From Candidatus Saccharimonadota bacterium (lineage in GTDB: Bacteria > Patescibacteriota > Saccharimonadia > Saccharimonadales > Saccharimonadaceae), in the NCBI GenBank assembly GCA_017509895.1, contig JAFWOH010000005.1, forward strand, positions 1 to 37,309: a stretch of 37,309 nt of DNA. Direction: 5' to 3'. The notes under the pieces are model-generated. The model did not search any database and had not been told where the DNA came from. It saw only the letters and a program-made list of their open reading frames with translations. The position numbers and the translations under genes are program-made. Below, piece after piece: positions 8,649-16,497 of the stretch (the stretch's first letter is position 1; each line of letters starts with the position of its first letter).

Positions 8649-9431
8649 TTACACCTTCTTACGGGTAGGTTTGGCCGGGCGGGCTGGCCGGGCTGGCCGG
8701 GCGGGCTTGGCAGGTTTAGTGGGTCTTGCAGAGCGGGAGGACTTTGCGAGGCGAGGCATCTTGACGACCGGGCGGCCGAGAGGGCGTTTCTTAACGACCT
8801 TTTTCTTGGCGGCCTCATTCTCGGCAATCTGGGCCTCGATGCGGGCGATGGTGGCGGTGGCGTTTTCGGTGTCGCCGGTGGACTCATAAATAGCGAGAAT
8901 CTGGCGGAGAGTGGTCGTGGTATGGTCTAAATCATAGGCGGCCTCGAGAGCCTCGATAGCAGCCTTCCTGTTCCCTAGCTTTTCCTCGGCCTTGGCAAGG
9001 GCAAGATAACGGGCCGGGACATCACCCTCCATCTCGAGAGCCTGACGAAAGGCCATGACGGCCTTTTCAAAGGCGCCCGTCTCGAGATAAATCAGACCGG
9101 CATTATGGAGCGAAGAAGGATTATTATCGAGCGACTGAGCAATCTCAAAACATTCAATAGCATCATCAAATTTTTGACCCTTTGCATAGAGAATCCCGAG
9201 GCGGTTATAGGCGGCGGCATTCTTTTCGTCAAACTTCAAAATCGTGAGAAGGGCCTTTTCGGCGCGAACCGGCTTTTTCTCTTTCATGGAATCTTGGGCG
9301 ATAGTCCAGAGCTTTTTCATCTGGGTATCGATTTTAGGATCGACTTTTTCCTTTTCTGCTTTCTTCTTTCTATCATGGAAGAAGAAAGCAAGGTAAACAG
9401 TAAAAACCAAGATTATTAGGATACCTAGCAT
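8649..9431 (-). CDS. Membrane-anchored TPR protein with basic Ala-Pro-Arg tail
   Basis: A 260-residue protein with one N-terminal membrane helix (residues 2-18) followed by HDRKKK, so the bulk is predicted cytoplasmic. Residues about 38-200 form four to five tetratricopeptide repeats (for example NAAAYNRLGILYAKGQKFDD and SSLHNAGLIYLETGAFEKAV), a protein-interaction scaffold. The last 55 residues are a low-complexity basic tail with PAR/PAK triplets. At DNA level that tail is an in-frame GC-rich repeat (about 8670-8720), so its length may vary. The start at 9431 has no ribosome site; TAAAAT lies 6 nt upstream, overlapping the stop of the next gene. The partner is unknown. The basic tail may bind nucleic acid or an acidic surface. 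Confidence 0.78.
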   Translation of the reverse strand: MLGILIILVFTVYLAFFFHDRKKKAEKEKVDPKIDTQMKKLWTIAQDSMKEKKPVRAEKALLTILKFDEKNAAAYNRLGILYAKGQKFDDAIECFEIAQSLDNNPSSLHNAGLIYLETGAFEKAVMAFRQALEMEGDVPARYLALAKAEEKLGNRKAAIEALEAAYDLDHTTTTLRQILAIYESTGDTENATATIARIEAQIAENEAAKKKVVKKRPLGRPVVKMPRLAKSSRSARPTKPAKPARPARPARPAKPTRKKV

Positions 9432-9437
9432 ATTATT

Positions 9438-9467
9438 ATTTTAACATAAACCCGCCATGAGTTGCAA
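9438..9467 (-). promoter_or_regulatory. Leaderless-type promoter of the TPR gene
   Basis: Minus strand: TTGCAA (9467-9462), 18 bp, TGT-TAAAAT (-10 at 9443-9438), then six bases to the ATG at 9431. The -10 overlaps the stop codon of the delta'-like gene. Confidence 0.55.
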
Positions 9468-10160
9468 CTTTATATGGCCGTTTCCGCTAATGTTCTCGTA
9501 AGTTTTTATGAGGGCGGGGAGTTTTTTAAGGAAATTTGGATTGCCAGTCTTAAAATAAGATTTATAGGCAATCTCTATAGCGACACCGAGAATCTGGAGG
9601 ATTTCGGTGCGGTCCTTCTTATCCTTTTTAGCGGTCCAGCGATTTACAAGGTCTAGACAAGTGGTTTTAGAGGCCTTTAGGAGCAATCTGGCATCCTCGG
9701 CGATTTTTTTATCTATGTCTGGCGGAGCCTCGAGAGGATTTTGAGTTTTTAAGACATAAATCGAGGCGCGAGAGAGTATGGTGGGGAGGAAGGTGGTGAG
9801 ACTAACCGCTAAAAAGACGATGTGGCAATTCTCTTTTGGCTCCTCGAGGAGCTTTAGGGCGGCGTTCATGGCGGCCTCATTCATAAAATCGGCATGCTTG
9901 ATGACGAAAAAACGCGAGCTAACCTGTTTAGGGATGAGATTTTCCTCTAAGGCGCGAATCTCGGCGACTTTAATGAGGCTTTTTTCTGGCTCAAGATAAT
10001 AAGTGGTGAGTGGAAAAGCAAAGGGGGCGGAGGCTCCCGCGGTTCTTACACGCTTTTTACTAGCATTTAGAGAGTCGATAATCTGATTTGGGATGATAAA
10101 AATTGAGAAGCCGGATTTTTCGGCGAGGCTCGGCAAAAATTCAAGGTTATCGAAGAACAT
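9441..10160 (-). CDS. holB: DNA polymerase III delta'-like clamp-loader protein
   Basis: The 239-residue frame is read from the ATG at 10160, chosen because GGAGG lies nine bases upstream. The longer frame to 10271 only reads antisense of the neighbour. The diagnostic part is FFVIKHADFMNEAAMNAALK followed by LLEEPKENCHIVFL and TILSRAS, the delta'/DnaX sensor region with its NALLK.LEEP motif and an SR(A/C) arginine-finger box. No Walker A is present, which suits delta' (a non-ATPase stator), and the protein is shorter than typical delta' (about 300+). It overlaps the pseudouridine synthase stop by about 14 nt, so translation is probably coupled. Role: with DnaX, loads the beta clamp. The family is clear; exact orthology to HolB is inferred. 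Confidence 0.75.
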   Translation of the reverse strand: MFFDNLEFLPSLAEKSGFSIFIIPNQIIDSLNASKKRVRTAGASAPFAFPLTTYYLEPEKSLIKVAEIRALEENLIPKQVSSRFFVIKHADFMNEAAMNAALKLLEEPKENCHIVFLAVSLTTFLPTILSRASIYVLKTQNPLEAPPDIDKKIAEDARLLLKASKTTCLDLVNRWTAKKDKKDRTEILQILGVAIEIAYKSYFKTGNPNFLKKLPALIKTYENISGNGHIKLQLMAGLC

Positions 10161-11034
10161 TTTTAAAATCCTCCGGGAGGGGAGAGGTGAAAGTTTTGCG
10201 TTCGCCGCCGGGGAGGGTGATCTCGAGGCTGGTGGCATGGAGGAAAAGGCGGGGGGCTTTTTGTTCCCCATAGACTCTATCGCCGAGGATGGGATGGCCG
10301 AGGTATTTAAGATGGACGCGTAGCTGATGGGTGCGGCCAGTAATGGGCTTTAATTCTAGCAGCGAATATTTATCATTAGACTTAATAACTTTATAGAAGG
10401 TCACCGAGGGCTTTCCGGAGGGGCTGACGATGAAAGTGGTCGGGGATTTTATGCTGCGCTCGATAGGTAAATCGATTTTTGCCTCGGGGAGCTTTGGGCG
10501 GCCCTCGACGATGGCATAGTAAATCTTATGGGCCTTTCTATCCTGAAATTGTTTTCTTAAGAAACTCTGGGTGGCCTCGTTTTTAGCCAAAATTACCACG
10601 CCGGAAGTGTCGCGATCCAGACGATGGACGAGGAGGCCATAATCTTCTAAGGTCGGCTCGGCCGTCCATTCTCCCTTAGCCATGCTGAGGAGGCCGGCGG
10701 GCTTATTAATGACTAAAACATTATCATCTTCATAGATGATTTCGGCATCGGGAGGGGTCTGCCTCTTCGGTACTTTTAAAGTCAATTTTGGCCAAGTGCC
10801 GTCCTCGGTCATTTCAAGCTCGGCATTGGGCTTTTTAATGATTTGACCATCTAGAGAAACATAGCCAGATTTGATAAAATTCTGGAGTGTGCTGCGGTTA
10901 TACTCTTTATATTGCTCTACCAAAATTAAATCGGCGCGCTTTCTTTCCTTTTTAGAATCTTCTGGGATTTCAATGTCGCCATTGATGACGCGCGAGAGCT
11001 CTGGTTTAGAAAATTTTTTCCCGGGACGATACAT
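10147..11034 (-). CDS. RluA-family rRNA pseudouridine synthase
   Basis: A 295-residue enzyme. Residues about 30-90 form an S4-type RNA-binding domain (RADLILVEQYKEYNRSTLQNF, GYVSLDG). The catalytic domain follows, with EDDNVLVINKPAGLL, the catalytic-Asp motif VHRLDRDTSG, the substrate strand GRTHQLRVHLKYLGHPILGD and a closing LFLHA. It isomerises uridines in 23S (possibly other) RNA. RluA/C/D members cannot be told apart by eye, so no number is assigned. The start at 11034 is leaderless: TATAAT (11047-11042) ends 7 nt before the ATG, close behind the tRNA-Thr gene. It is first in a minus-strand run with the delta'-like and TPR genes. Confidence 0.88.
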   Translation of the reverse strand: MYRPGKKFSKPELSRVINGDIEIPEDSKKERKRADLILVEQYKEYNRSTLQNFIKSGYVSLDGQIIKKPNAELEMTEDGTWPKLTLKVPKRQTPPDAEIIYEDDNVLVINKPAGLLSMAKGEWTAEPTLEDYGLLVHRLDRDTSGVVILAKNEATQSFLRKQFQDRKAHKIYYAIVEGRPKLPEAKIDLPIERSIKSPTTFIVSPSGKPSVTFYKVIKSNDKYSLLELKPITGRTHQLRVHLKYLGHPILGDRVYGEQKAPRLFLHATSLEITLPGGERKTFTSPLPEDFKNVLR

Positions 11035-11041
11035 ATTTTAT

Positions 11042-11047
11042 ATTATA
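11042..11047 (-). promoter_or_regulatory. Leaderless -10 of the pseudouridine synthase gene
   Basis: TATAAT with an upstream TGT extension on the minus strand, ending seven bases before the ATG at 11034. No ribosome site fits between them. Confidence 0.55.
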
Positions 11048-11057
11048 ACATAAAAAA

Positions 11058-11133
11058 TGGAGCCGCGAACCGGGTTTGAACCGGTGACCTCATCCTTACC
11101 ATGGATGCGCTCTACCAACTGAGCTATCGCGGC
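11058..11133 (-). tRNA. tRNA-Thr (GGT anticodon)
   Basis: A complete 76-nt cloverleaf on the minus strand. The acceptor is GCCGCGA paired with TCGCGGC, the D arm GCTCAGTTGGTAGAGC, and the anticodon stem CATCC/GGATG around loop ATGGTAA (anticodon GGT). The T arm is ACCGG TTCAAAC CCGGT. The 3' CCA is encoded (11060-11058) after discriminator T. Confidence 0.95.
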
Positions 11134-11156
11134 TTGATATGGTAATTCATAGATAG

Positions 11157-11237
11157 AATTGTTCAGATTGGTATTTTTTCGCTTTGAAGCGGGCCTATAC
11201 GGCCAACGAAAAGCGAAAAATGCCGAGATGGGCAATT
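11157..11237 (+). repeat. Family-1 imperfect palindrome, copy A
   Basis: Arms AATTG-TTCAGATTGGTA-TTTTTTCGCTTT and AAAGCGAAAAA-TGCCGAGATGG-GCAATT fold into a long stem with G.T wobbles and an AGAT/AGAT tandem G.A mismatch. The GC-rich tip is GAAGCGGGCC...GGCC. It lies between two minus-strand tRNA genes; the wobble-rich, better-folding strand is plus. See the family findings. Confidence 0.75.
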
Positions 11238-11251
11238 ATAGCATGAATTAG

Positions 11252-11328
11252 TGGTGGAGCGTATGAGACTCAAACTCATGACCTCTTCAATGCCATTGAA
11301 GCGCTCTAATCAACTGAGCTAACGCCCC
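11252..11328 (-). tRNA. tRNA-Ala (GGC anticodon)
   Basis: A 77-nt cloverleaf on the minus strand. The acceptor GGGGCGT pairs with ACGCTCC and gives the G3:U70 wobble that defines tRNA-Ala. The D arm is GCTCAGTTGATTAGAGC, the anticodon stem CTTCA/TGAAG with loop ATGGCAT (anticodon GGC), and the T arm ATGAG TTTGAGT CTCAT. Encoded ACCA end at 11255-11252. Upstream, TACAAT and TATAAT boxes lie near 11345-11360. Confidence 0.95.
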
Positions 11329-11391
11329 CTGTATTGTTAAGGTGATTATATTGTATCATAAAGAGGAGCAAATTGTAAAGCAATTTTTTAT

Positions 11392-11416
11392 AAAAAATAC
11401 TGCTTGCGTATTTTTT
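11392..11416. terminator. AT-rich hairpin between tRNA-Ala and the channel gene
   Basis: A perfect 9-bp stem AAAAAATAC/GTATTTTTT with loop TGCTTGC. It could end transcription in either direction, or simply insulate the divergent tRNA and channel-gene promoters. It sits upstream of both, so its role is unclear. Confidence 0.4.
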
Positions 11417-11463
11417 ACAATGAGACTAAAATAAAAATAGATTATTATATAAGGAGGAGTCTA

Positions 11464-12672
11464 ATGGACGGATTCAATAAATTTTGGAACGACATTACGA
11501 GCGGCATTCCAGATGTTCTGGTGGCGCTAATCGTTCTTTTGCTTGCGTTCTTAGTGGCGTGGGCGGCTAAAAAGATAACGCTTAAGCTATTAAAAACGCT
11601 TGGCCTAGATAAGGCGATGAAAAAGGCCGGGGTGGACGAGGAGAATCGTAAAAAGACGATAGACTTTGTCGGGCGGCTAGTTTATCTAATAGTCTTCTTG
11701 TTATTCTTGCCGGGGATTTTTGAAAAACTTGGCCTTAACAATGTTGCCCAGCCGATTATCAATATGATGAATGTCTTTATGACTTACTTGCCGAATATCG
11801 TAGCGGCGGTTATCATCTTGATTATTGGGTTGTTTGTGGCAAAGCTCGTGAAAGAGCTTTTAATTCCAATTTTCAAGCGACTGGGCATGGATTCTTGGCT
11901 GAAGAAGATTGGTTATACCGATGCGGATGATGTTGAAATCTCTGTGGTACTGGCGACGATTATCTATGTTTTAATCTTAGTACCGGTGGTGATTGCCTCG
12001 CTGAATGCGCTGAAAATCGAGGCGATTTCAAAGCCGGCGATTGATATGCTAGACCAAGTAATCGTGTTCTTGCCGAGGATTGCTATCGCGGTGGCGATTA
12101 TCTTTATCGGCCGGTTTATCGCGAAATTGGTATTTATGCTGATTGAGCAGGTTTTAAAATCGATTGGCCTAGACAAGGCGACACAGAATGCCTTCATCTC
12201 TAGCGGGACGAAGGTGGACGAGAAATTTTCCCTGTCTAAACTGATTGCAAATGTAGTGCGGGTAGTGGTGATGATTTTCTTCGTCGTCGAGGCGCTAAAT
12301 ACCCTGCAGCTCGAAGTTTTGACGAAAATTGGTCATGCGACGATTTCTTATATGCCGTATGCGATTTCAGCCTTAGTCATCCTCGGTGTGGCGGTGATTG
12401 CGGCAAACTTTATCGAGAAGATGATTTTGAAGAAGTCTAATGTCACGAGAGGGACGGCGTTTCTTGCAAAGATTGTAATCATCGCGATTGGGGCGTTTAT
12501 TACGCTTTATCAGATGGGCGTGGCGCCGGCGATGGTCAATTCGGCCTTTATTATCGTCCTCGGTGCGTTTGCAGTGGCCTTTGCAATCTCCTTTGGGATT
12601 GGCGGACGAGGTTTTGCGGAGCATACGATGAAAAAGCTTGAACGCAAGGTGGAAAATACCAAGAAGAAATAG
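11464..12672 (+). CDS. MscS-like TM-helix repeat membrane protein
   Basis: A 402-residue integral membrane protein. The start at 11464 is chosen for the strong AAGGAGGAG four bases before the ATG, dropping 20 upstream residues of the open frame. It has repeated units of a long hydrophobic helix preceded by a Pro-Asn/Arg turn (PDVLVALIVL, LPNIVAAVII, LPRIAIAVAI, MPYAISALVI). Each is followed by an amphipathic K.LK.LG.D segment. This is the 'conserved TM helix' repeat found in small mechanosensitive-channel-like proteins. It ends with the VLGAFAVAFAISFGIGGRGFAEH motif typical of the family. The MscS beta domain is not seen, so gating by tension is inferred only. It is followed by its own terminator (12688-12715). 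Confidence 0.8.
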   Translation: MDGFNKFWNDITSGIPDVLVALIVLLLAFLVAWAAKKITLKLLKTLGLDKAMKKAGVDEENRKKTIDFVGRLVYLIVFLLFLPGIFEKLGLNNVAQPIINMMNVFMTYLPNIVAAVIILIIGLFVAKLVKELLIPIFKRLGMDSWLKKIGYTDADDVEISVVLATIIYVLILVPVVIASLNALKIEAISKPAIDMLDQVIVFLPRIAIAVAIIFIGRFIAKLVFMLIEQVLKSIGLDKATQNAFISSGTKVDEKFSLSKLIANVVRVVVMIFFVVEALNTLQLEVLTKIGHATISYMPYAISALVILGVAVIAANFIEKMILKKSNVTRGTAFLAKIVIIAIGAFITLYQMGVAPAMVNSAFIIVLGAFAVAFAISFGIGGRGFAEHTMKKLERKVENTKKK

Positions 12673-12687
12673 CCGTAAGCGGCTTGA

Positions 12688-12715
12688 CAAAAGTCCCCCT
12701 TTTAGGGGATTTTTG
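12688..12715 (+). terminator. Intrinsic terminator after the channel gene
   Basis: Stem TCCCC/GGGGA with loop CTTTTA, flanked by AAAAG and followed by TTTTTGTTGTG. It lies 16 bases after the stop at 12672. Confidence 0.8.
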
Positions 12716-12775
12716 TTGTGTTATTTTATAATATGTAGTATAATATGTTTAATATAATTTAAGGAAGGTTTTAAA

Positions 12776-13798
12776 ATGAAAGTAAAATCTTTATTAGTTG
12801 CCGGAACCGTAGCGACGACGCTTGGTGTTTCGGCGTTTTTTATGCCAGTTAGTGCAGCGCCAATTAACAGTATTACAGATGCGGTGGCCGTTAGTACTGA
12901 CAGCGTTGGTGGTAATGTTTATGTGCTACCTGCTGGCGAATGGACATTAAATGACAATATTGACCTTGGTGATGCCTATATTTTAATCAATGGAGCAGTC
13001 ACTTTGGATTTGAATGGGCATAATATTTCTACGACTAGCTGGAAAGCTATCCAAATTGCTGGTGGAATAGTTACAATTAATGGCAATGGTACAGTAAATG
13101 CTCCAATGTTTGTAGAGAGCGGCTCGACCGTTGTAATCAACGGCGGCAATTATCAGACGACCGGTCCAAGTGCATTGTATGCGCGGGATACTCAATCTGC
13201 ATGGGATGATCAAATCGGAGATTTTGTGGATACTGTTGGTGCGCCGATTGATTTAACTATTAATGGCGGTACATTTAATTCTCAATATGATAATGGTGCC
13301 GAATTTACACTTAATGCTGCTGGTTCGAAGGTGAAGATTAATGGTGGAACATTTATTGGTGGTGAAGCGGCTGGGATTGCTCTTAATAAAGCTGCACCGT
13401 TTACTCTTTCTGGTGGCGAGTTTTCTTATGGAGACGGTGGCAATGGTGCAATTCGAATTATAGGCGGAGCGACTACCGATTTTGCAAGTATGCTTGCAAG
13501 TGGATATAAATATAGTGATGACACAAGCACATCAAATACAGAATATGGGTTTGTTGCGCTTACTGGGAAAAATGTAAAAGTCCAGTCGACTACTGCAACG
13601 ACTCCAGACAACACTAATACTAACACCAACACTAATACCAATACTCCAACCACCGATGATAAGAAGAAGGCGATGGAGGAGATGAGTAAAGGGATGGAAA
13701 AAGTAATCGCCTCTAGCACTTCTAAGAAGGAAGGGGCTAAGAAGGTTGTTACTACTAAAAAAGTTGTTAAAGCTCCTGATACCGGAGTAGCAAAATAG
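12776..13798 (+). CDS. Secreted beta-helix surface protein with terminal APDTG motif
   Basis: A 340-residue protein. The signal peptide is residues 1-27 (MKVKS, hydrophobic core, VSAAP). From about 45 to 270 are repeated TINGG/VKINGG turns (VVINGGNY, LTINGGTF, VKINGGTF, FTLSGGEF) typical of a right-handed parallel beta-helix. Residues about 280-295 are an (Asn-Thr) repeat linker encoded by an in-frame hexamer repeat. The C-terminus is Lys-rich and ends VVKAPDTGVAK. APDTG resembles a sortase LPXTG-type site, but no membrane helix or basic tail follows, because the frame stops and a large palindrome begins within a few bases. AAGGAAGG precedes the ATG and several TATAAT-like boxes lie at 12730-12765. 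Ligand and function are unknown. Confidence 0.75.
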   Translation: MKVKSLLVAGTVATTLGVSAFFMPVSAAPINSITDAVAVSTDSVGGNVYVLPAGEWTLNDNIDLGDAYILINGAVTLDLNGHNISTTSWKAIQIAGGIVTINGNGTVNAPMFVESGSTVVINGGNYQTTGPSALYARDTQSAWDDQIGDFVDTVGAPIDLTINGGTFNSQYDNGAEFTLNAAGSKVKINGGTFIGGEAAGIALNKAAPFTLSGGEFSYGDGGNGAIRIIGGATTDFASMLASGYKYSDDTSTSNTEYGFVALTGKNVKVQSTTATTPDNTNTNTNTNTNTPTTDDKKKAMEEMSKGMEKVIASSTSKKEGAKKVVTTKKVVKAPDTGVAK

Positions 13799-13804
13799 CA
13801 GTCT

Positions 13805-14020
13805 CTGAAACGCTAGTCGCCACCTGCTAGCGCCGAAAAATTACAATAAATAGCCTATCCTCGGAACTCCCATAATTTTCGGTAGGTCTTCGGCCTTCCG
13901 CCGGGCGTCGTCTCAAAAAGCGAAAGAATTTATTCTTTCGCTTTTCTCGTCTCCTACGACGGTCGTTCCTCGGATAGGTATTTATTGTGATTTTTGCGGG
14001 GCGAGTAACGCATTGTTCAG
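13805..14020. repeat. Family-2 long palindrome, copy 1
   Basis: It fills the 243-bp gap between two converging genes. Outer arms are CTGAA (13805-13809) with TTCAG (14016-14020), then CGCTAGTCGCC with GGCGAGTAACG. The long inner arm AAAAATTACAATAAATA with TATTTATTGTGATTTTT is followed by CCTATCC-TC-GGAAC paired to GTTCC-TC-GGATAGG. The loop holds a second hairpin (CGTCGT...ACGACG around AAGCGAAAGAAT/ATTCTTTCGCTT). A 67-codon minus-strand frame here is an artefact of the palindrome. Confidence 0.75.
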
Positions 14021-14041
14021 GAAACGGCATTCACCTTGCTA

Positions 14042-15121
14042 TCAGTCATGCAATGCGCGGATGCTGGGGTATTCGTCTATTAAGACTTTGATCATGCCGG
14101 CGATGGGGATGGAGACGATGGCGCCGAGGAGGCCGAACATATAGATGCCGATGGTGACGGAGATGAGGATGACTACCGAAGGGAGGTCGAGGGCGTTGCC
14201 CTGAATCTTTGGTGCAATGACATTGTTTTCAATCTGCTCGTAAATAACATAAACGACGAGGAAAATGAGGCCGGCGGCTGGGGCAGAGATGAAGGTGATG
14301 AGAGAGACGACGACGGCGGTGATGAGCGGGCCAAACATCGGAATGAGATAGAAGATGGCGGCGATGAGAGCCATAGGGAAGGCGAGGCCGCTGGAGAAGC
14401 CAAAGATGAGCGAGAGGACAAAGACGATACACCAAGTGACTACGCCGTCAAGGAGAGCGACGAGAGTCTGGCCACCGACATATTTTGAGATGACATCGGC
14501 CATGCGAGAGACGATACGGCGATAAACTCGGCTGGCCTTATCATTTTTATTACTCATTTTCTTCCAGAATTTACTCATAATCTCCGGGCCCTGAATGAGC
14601 CATAGTATAGAGATGATAATCGTGAGAATGAGCCCGGTAAGAAAAGAACCGACAGCACCAACAGAGGAGAGAAAATTATTTTTAAAACTGTTAAGTAGGT
14701 GGTTTGAAAAATCTTTGAGATTTGAGGTGATTTGAGCGCGAGCGTTTTCGATACCAAAAAATCTACCGACCTCATTGATTTTATCCCAGCCAGCACTGTC
14801 ATTCTGGATCATTTCTGGCGCATTTTTTAGAAAGGTTGTAGTCTCGGAAACGACGGTCGGGCCGACGACGGCGAGAGCCCCGCCGATAATCAAGACTAAT
14901 CCACCAACGGTCAGACCAGAAGCTAAAGCATGGCGGCCGCCAAGGAGCTTTTCGACTTTAGTAACGAGGGGACGGACGGCGATAGCAAAGAAAATTGCAA
15001 TGCCGACGATTAAGAGCCCAGTGGTAGCGCGATCAATTAAAACGACAGCGAGAGCTAAAATGGCAATCACGAGCCAAAAGCGGACGAATGTTTTTGTATC
15101 TACTTCTACAGTCTTAGACAT
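14042..15121 (-). CDS. AI-2E family transporter (UPF0118)
   Basis: A 359-residue membrane protein with two N-terminal helices, a periplasm/outside-type loop containing the VGPTVVSETTTFLKN region (residues about 90-110), and a C-terminal block of about five helices. The block includes the family hallmark FYLIPMFGPLITAVVV (a P.(I/F)GP motif) and ENNVIAPKIQGNALDLP followed by a Gly-rich helix. Members have been proposed to export autoinducer-2 or to act as Na+/H+ antiporters, so the substrate cannot be stated. AAAGGAA precedes the ATG at 15121 and a TATAAT box lies near 15143. It is the last gene of the minus-strand block that starts with dnaX. Confidence 0.85.
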   Translation of the reverse strand: MSKTVEVDTKTFVRFWLVIAILALAVVLIDRATTGLLIVGIAIFFAIAVRPLVTKVEKLLGGRHALASGLTVGGLVLIIGGALAVVGPTVVSETTTFLKNAPEMIQNDSAGWDKINEVGRFFGIENARAQITSNLKDFSNHLLNSFKNNFLSSVGAVGSFLTGLILTIIISILWLIQGPEIMSKFWKKMSNKNDKASRVYRRIVSRMADVISKYVGGQTLVALLDGVVTWCIVFVLSLIFGFSSGLAFPMALIAAIFYLIPMFGPLITAVVVSLITFISAPAAGLIFLVVYVIYEQIENNVIAPKIQGNALDLPSVVILISVTIGIYMFGLLGAIVSIPIAGMIKVLIDEYPSIRALHD

Positions 15122-15144
15122 GTTCTATTCCTTTTATGGCTATA

Positions 15145-16497
15145 TTATACCATATATTGCCAGACGGGACCATCTTTAGTGTCTTTTATAGTGATGCTAT
15201 TTTTTTCGAGCTCGACGCGGAGTCTATCGGAAGTTTCGAAATCTTTTTTCTGGCGGGCCTCCTCGCGCTTTTTAATGAGGGACTTTTCCTCGGCGGTTAA
15301 ATCGACAACCTCCTCAATTTGACTTTCACCAAAGATGCCGAAGGCGGAATTAACATAATGCCAATCATCATAATTAAGATTGCAAGCATCAATATAAGCG
15401 CAGGCCTCGGGGGAGCCGAGATTATCAGAGATGAGCTCGAGGAAATGATTCTGATCAAAATCGGAAATGATGTCTTTCTGGAAGGTGAGGGCGATGCGGT
15501 TTTTCCAATTGAGTCGGCGGGACTTGGCGGCGGCGAGATCCTCGAAGGTGAAATTGCGCGTGCCCTGATAATGACCCTGAAGGGTCCAAAGCTTGAAATC
15601 AAGCGGGCTAAAGCCCTTTTCTATTAAGTCTTCTAAAGTATAGATATTGCCAAGGGATTTGGAAATTTTTTGGTTATCTATCATGACATGATTGGAATGG
15701 AGCCAGAAGCGAGACATTTTCTTATCAAAAGCCGCTTCGGTCTGAGCAATCTCGTTGGTGTGATGAACCGGAATATGGTCAATACCGCCGGTGTGGATGT
15801 CAATCGGCTCGCCGAGAAAAATATGGACGAGGGTGGAACACTCTAGGTGCCAGCCGGGATAGCCGGGGCGGCCTTGATATTCCCAATTCATCGCATGGTC
15901 CTCGCCGGGTCTGACGAATTTCCAGACGGCAAAATCGGAAGGGTTTTTCTTTTCGGGATTTTTAGTGACGCGGGCGCCCTCCTTTAGATTTTCGAGGTCG
16001 AGTTTCGCAAAATCGGCATAGGTTTTAAATTTTGAGGTGTCAAAATAAATGCCGTCTGATGTTTCGTAAGTATAGCCCTTTTCGATAAGGCGGTCAACGA
16101 GATTCATGTCTTCGGTAATAAAATGGGTAGCGCGGGCGAGATGGTCTGGCTCGACTAATTTTAGTTTTTCGTAATCTTCTAAAAAGGCATTGGTATAAAA
16201 ATCGGCGATTTCATAGACGCTTTTCCCTTCCCTTTTTGCGCCCTTTTCGAGCTTGTCCTCGCCATCATCGGCATCAGAGGCGAGGTGGCCGACATCGGTG
16301 ATGTTTAAGACGCGGTTTGGTGTCCAGCCGTTTAATTTTATAGTGCGGATGAGTAGGTCCCAATAAATATAGGAGAAGAAATTACCAATATGTGCGAAAG
16401 AATAAACCGTCGGGCCACAAGTATAGATTTTGACATTTTTAGGATCTTCGGGCTTAAAAGTCTCCACTTTTTTAGTGAGCTGATTATAGAGTTTCAT
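15145..16497 (-). CDS. cysS: Cysteinyl-tRNA synthetase
   Basis: A 450-residue class I synthetase charging tRNA-Cys. The start at 16497 (AAAGGAAG three bases upstream) is preferred over the frame-open ATG at 16554, because the native protein begins MKLYNQLTKK. Signature HIGH is AHIGN (about 35-39) and KMSKS is KISKS (277-281). Zinc ligands are kept: Cys27 in TCGPTVY, Cys220 in GWHLECS, and His245/Glu249 in HIPVHHTNEI. The C-terminal anticodon-binding part is shorter than usual but ends in the typical R...KKDF..SDRLR...L helix. It overlaps the nrnA-like stop by 14 nt and is probably coupled to it. Confidence 0.95.
   Translation of the reverse strand: MKLYNQLTKKVETFKPEDPKNVKIYTCGPTVYSFAHIGNFFSYIYWDLLIRTIKLNGWTPNRVLNITDVGHLASDADDGEDKLEKGAKREGKSVYEIADFYTNAFLEDYEKLKLVEPDHLARATHFITEDMNLVDRLIEKGYTYETSDGIYFDTSKFKTYADFAKLDLENLKEGARVTKNPEKKNPSDFAVWKFVRPGEDHAMNWEYQGRPGYPGWHLECSTLVHIFLGEPIDIHTGGIDHIPVHHTNEIAQTEAAFDKKMSRFWLHSNHVMIDNQKISKSLGNIYTLEDLIEKGFSPLDFKLWTLQGHYQGTRNFTFEDLAAAKSRRLNWKNRIALTFQKDIISDFDQNHFLELISDNLGSPEACAYIDACNLNYDDWHYVNSAFGIFGESQIEEVVDLTAEEKSLIKKREEARQKKDFETSDRLRVELEKNSITIKDTKDGPVWQYMV

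Noticed and set aside
8606-8889. Small genes over the GC-rich tail of the TPR gene
   Set aside because: They are out-of-frame readings of the PAR/PAK repeat codons.
10161-10271. N-terminal extension of the delta'-like gene
   Set aside because: The extra 37 residues are Pro/Ser-rich antisense of the pseudouridine synthase end. The GGAGG-preceded ATG at 10160 fits the family start.
13827-14030. 67-codon minus-strand gene
   Set aside because: It lies wholly within the family-2 palindrome, with Arg-rich low-complexity translation and no ribosome site.
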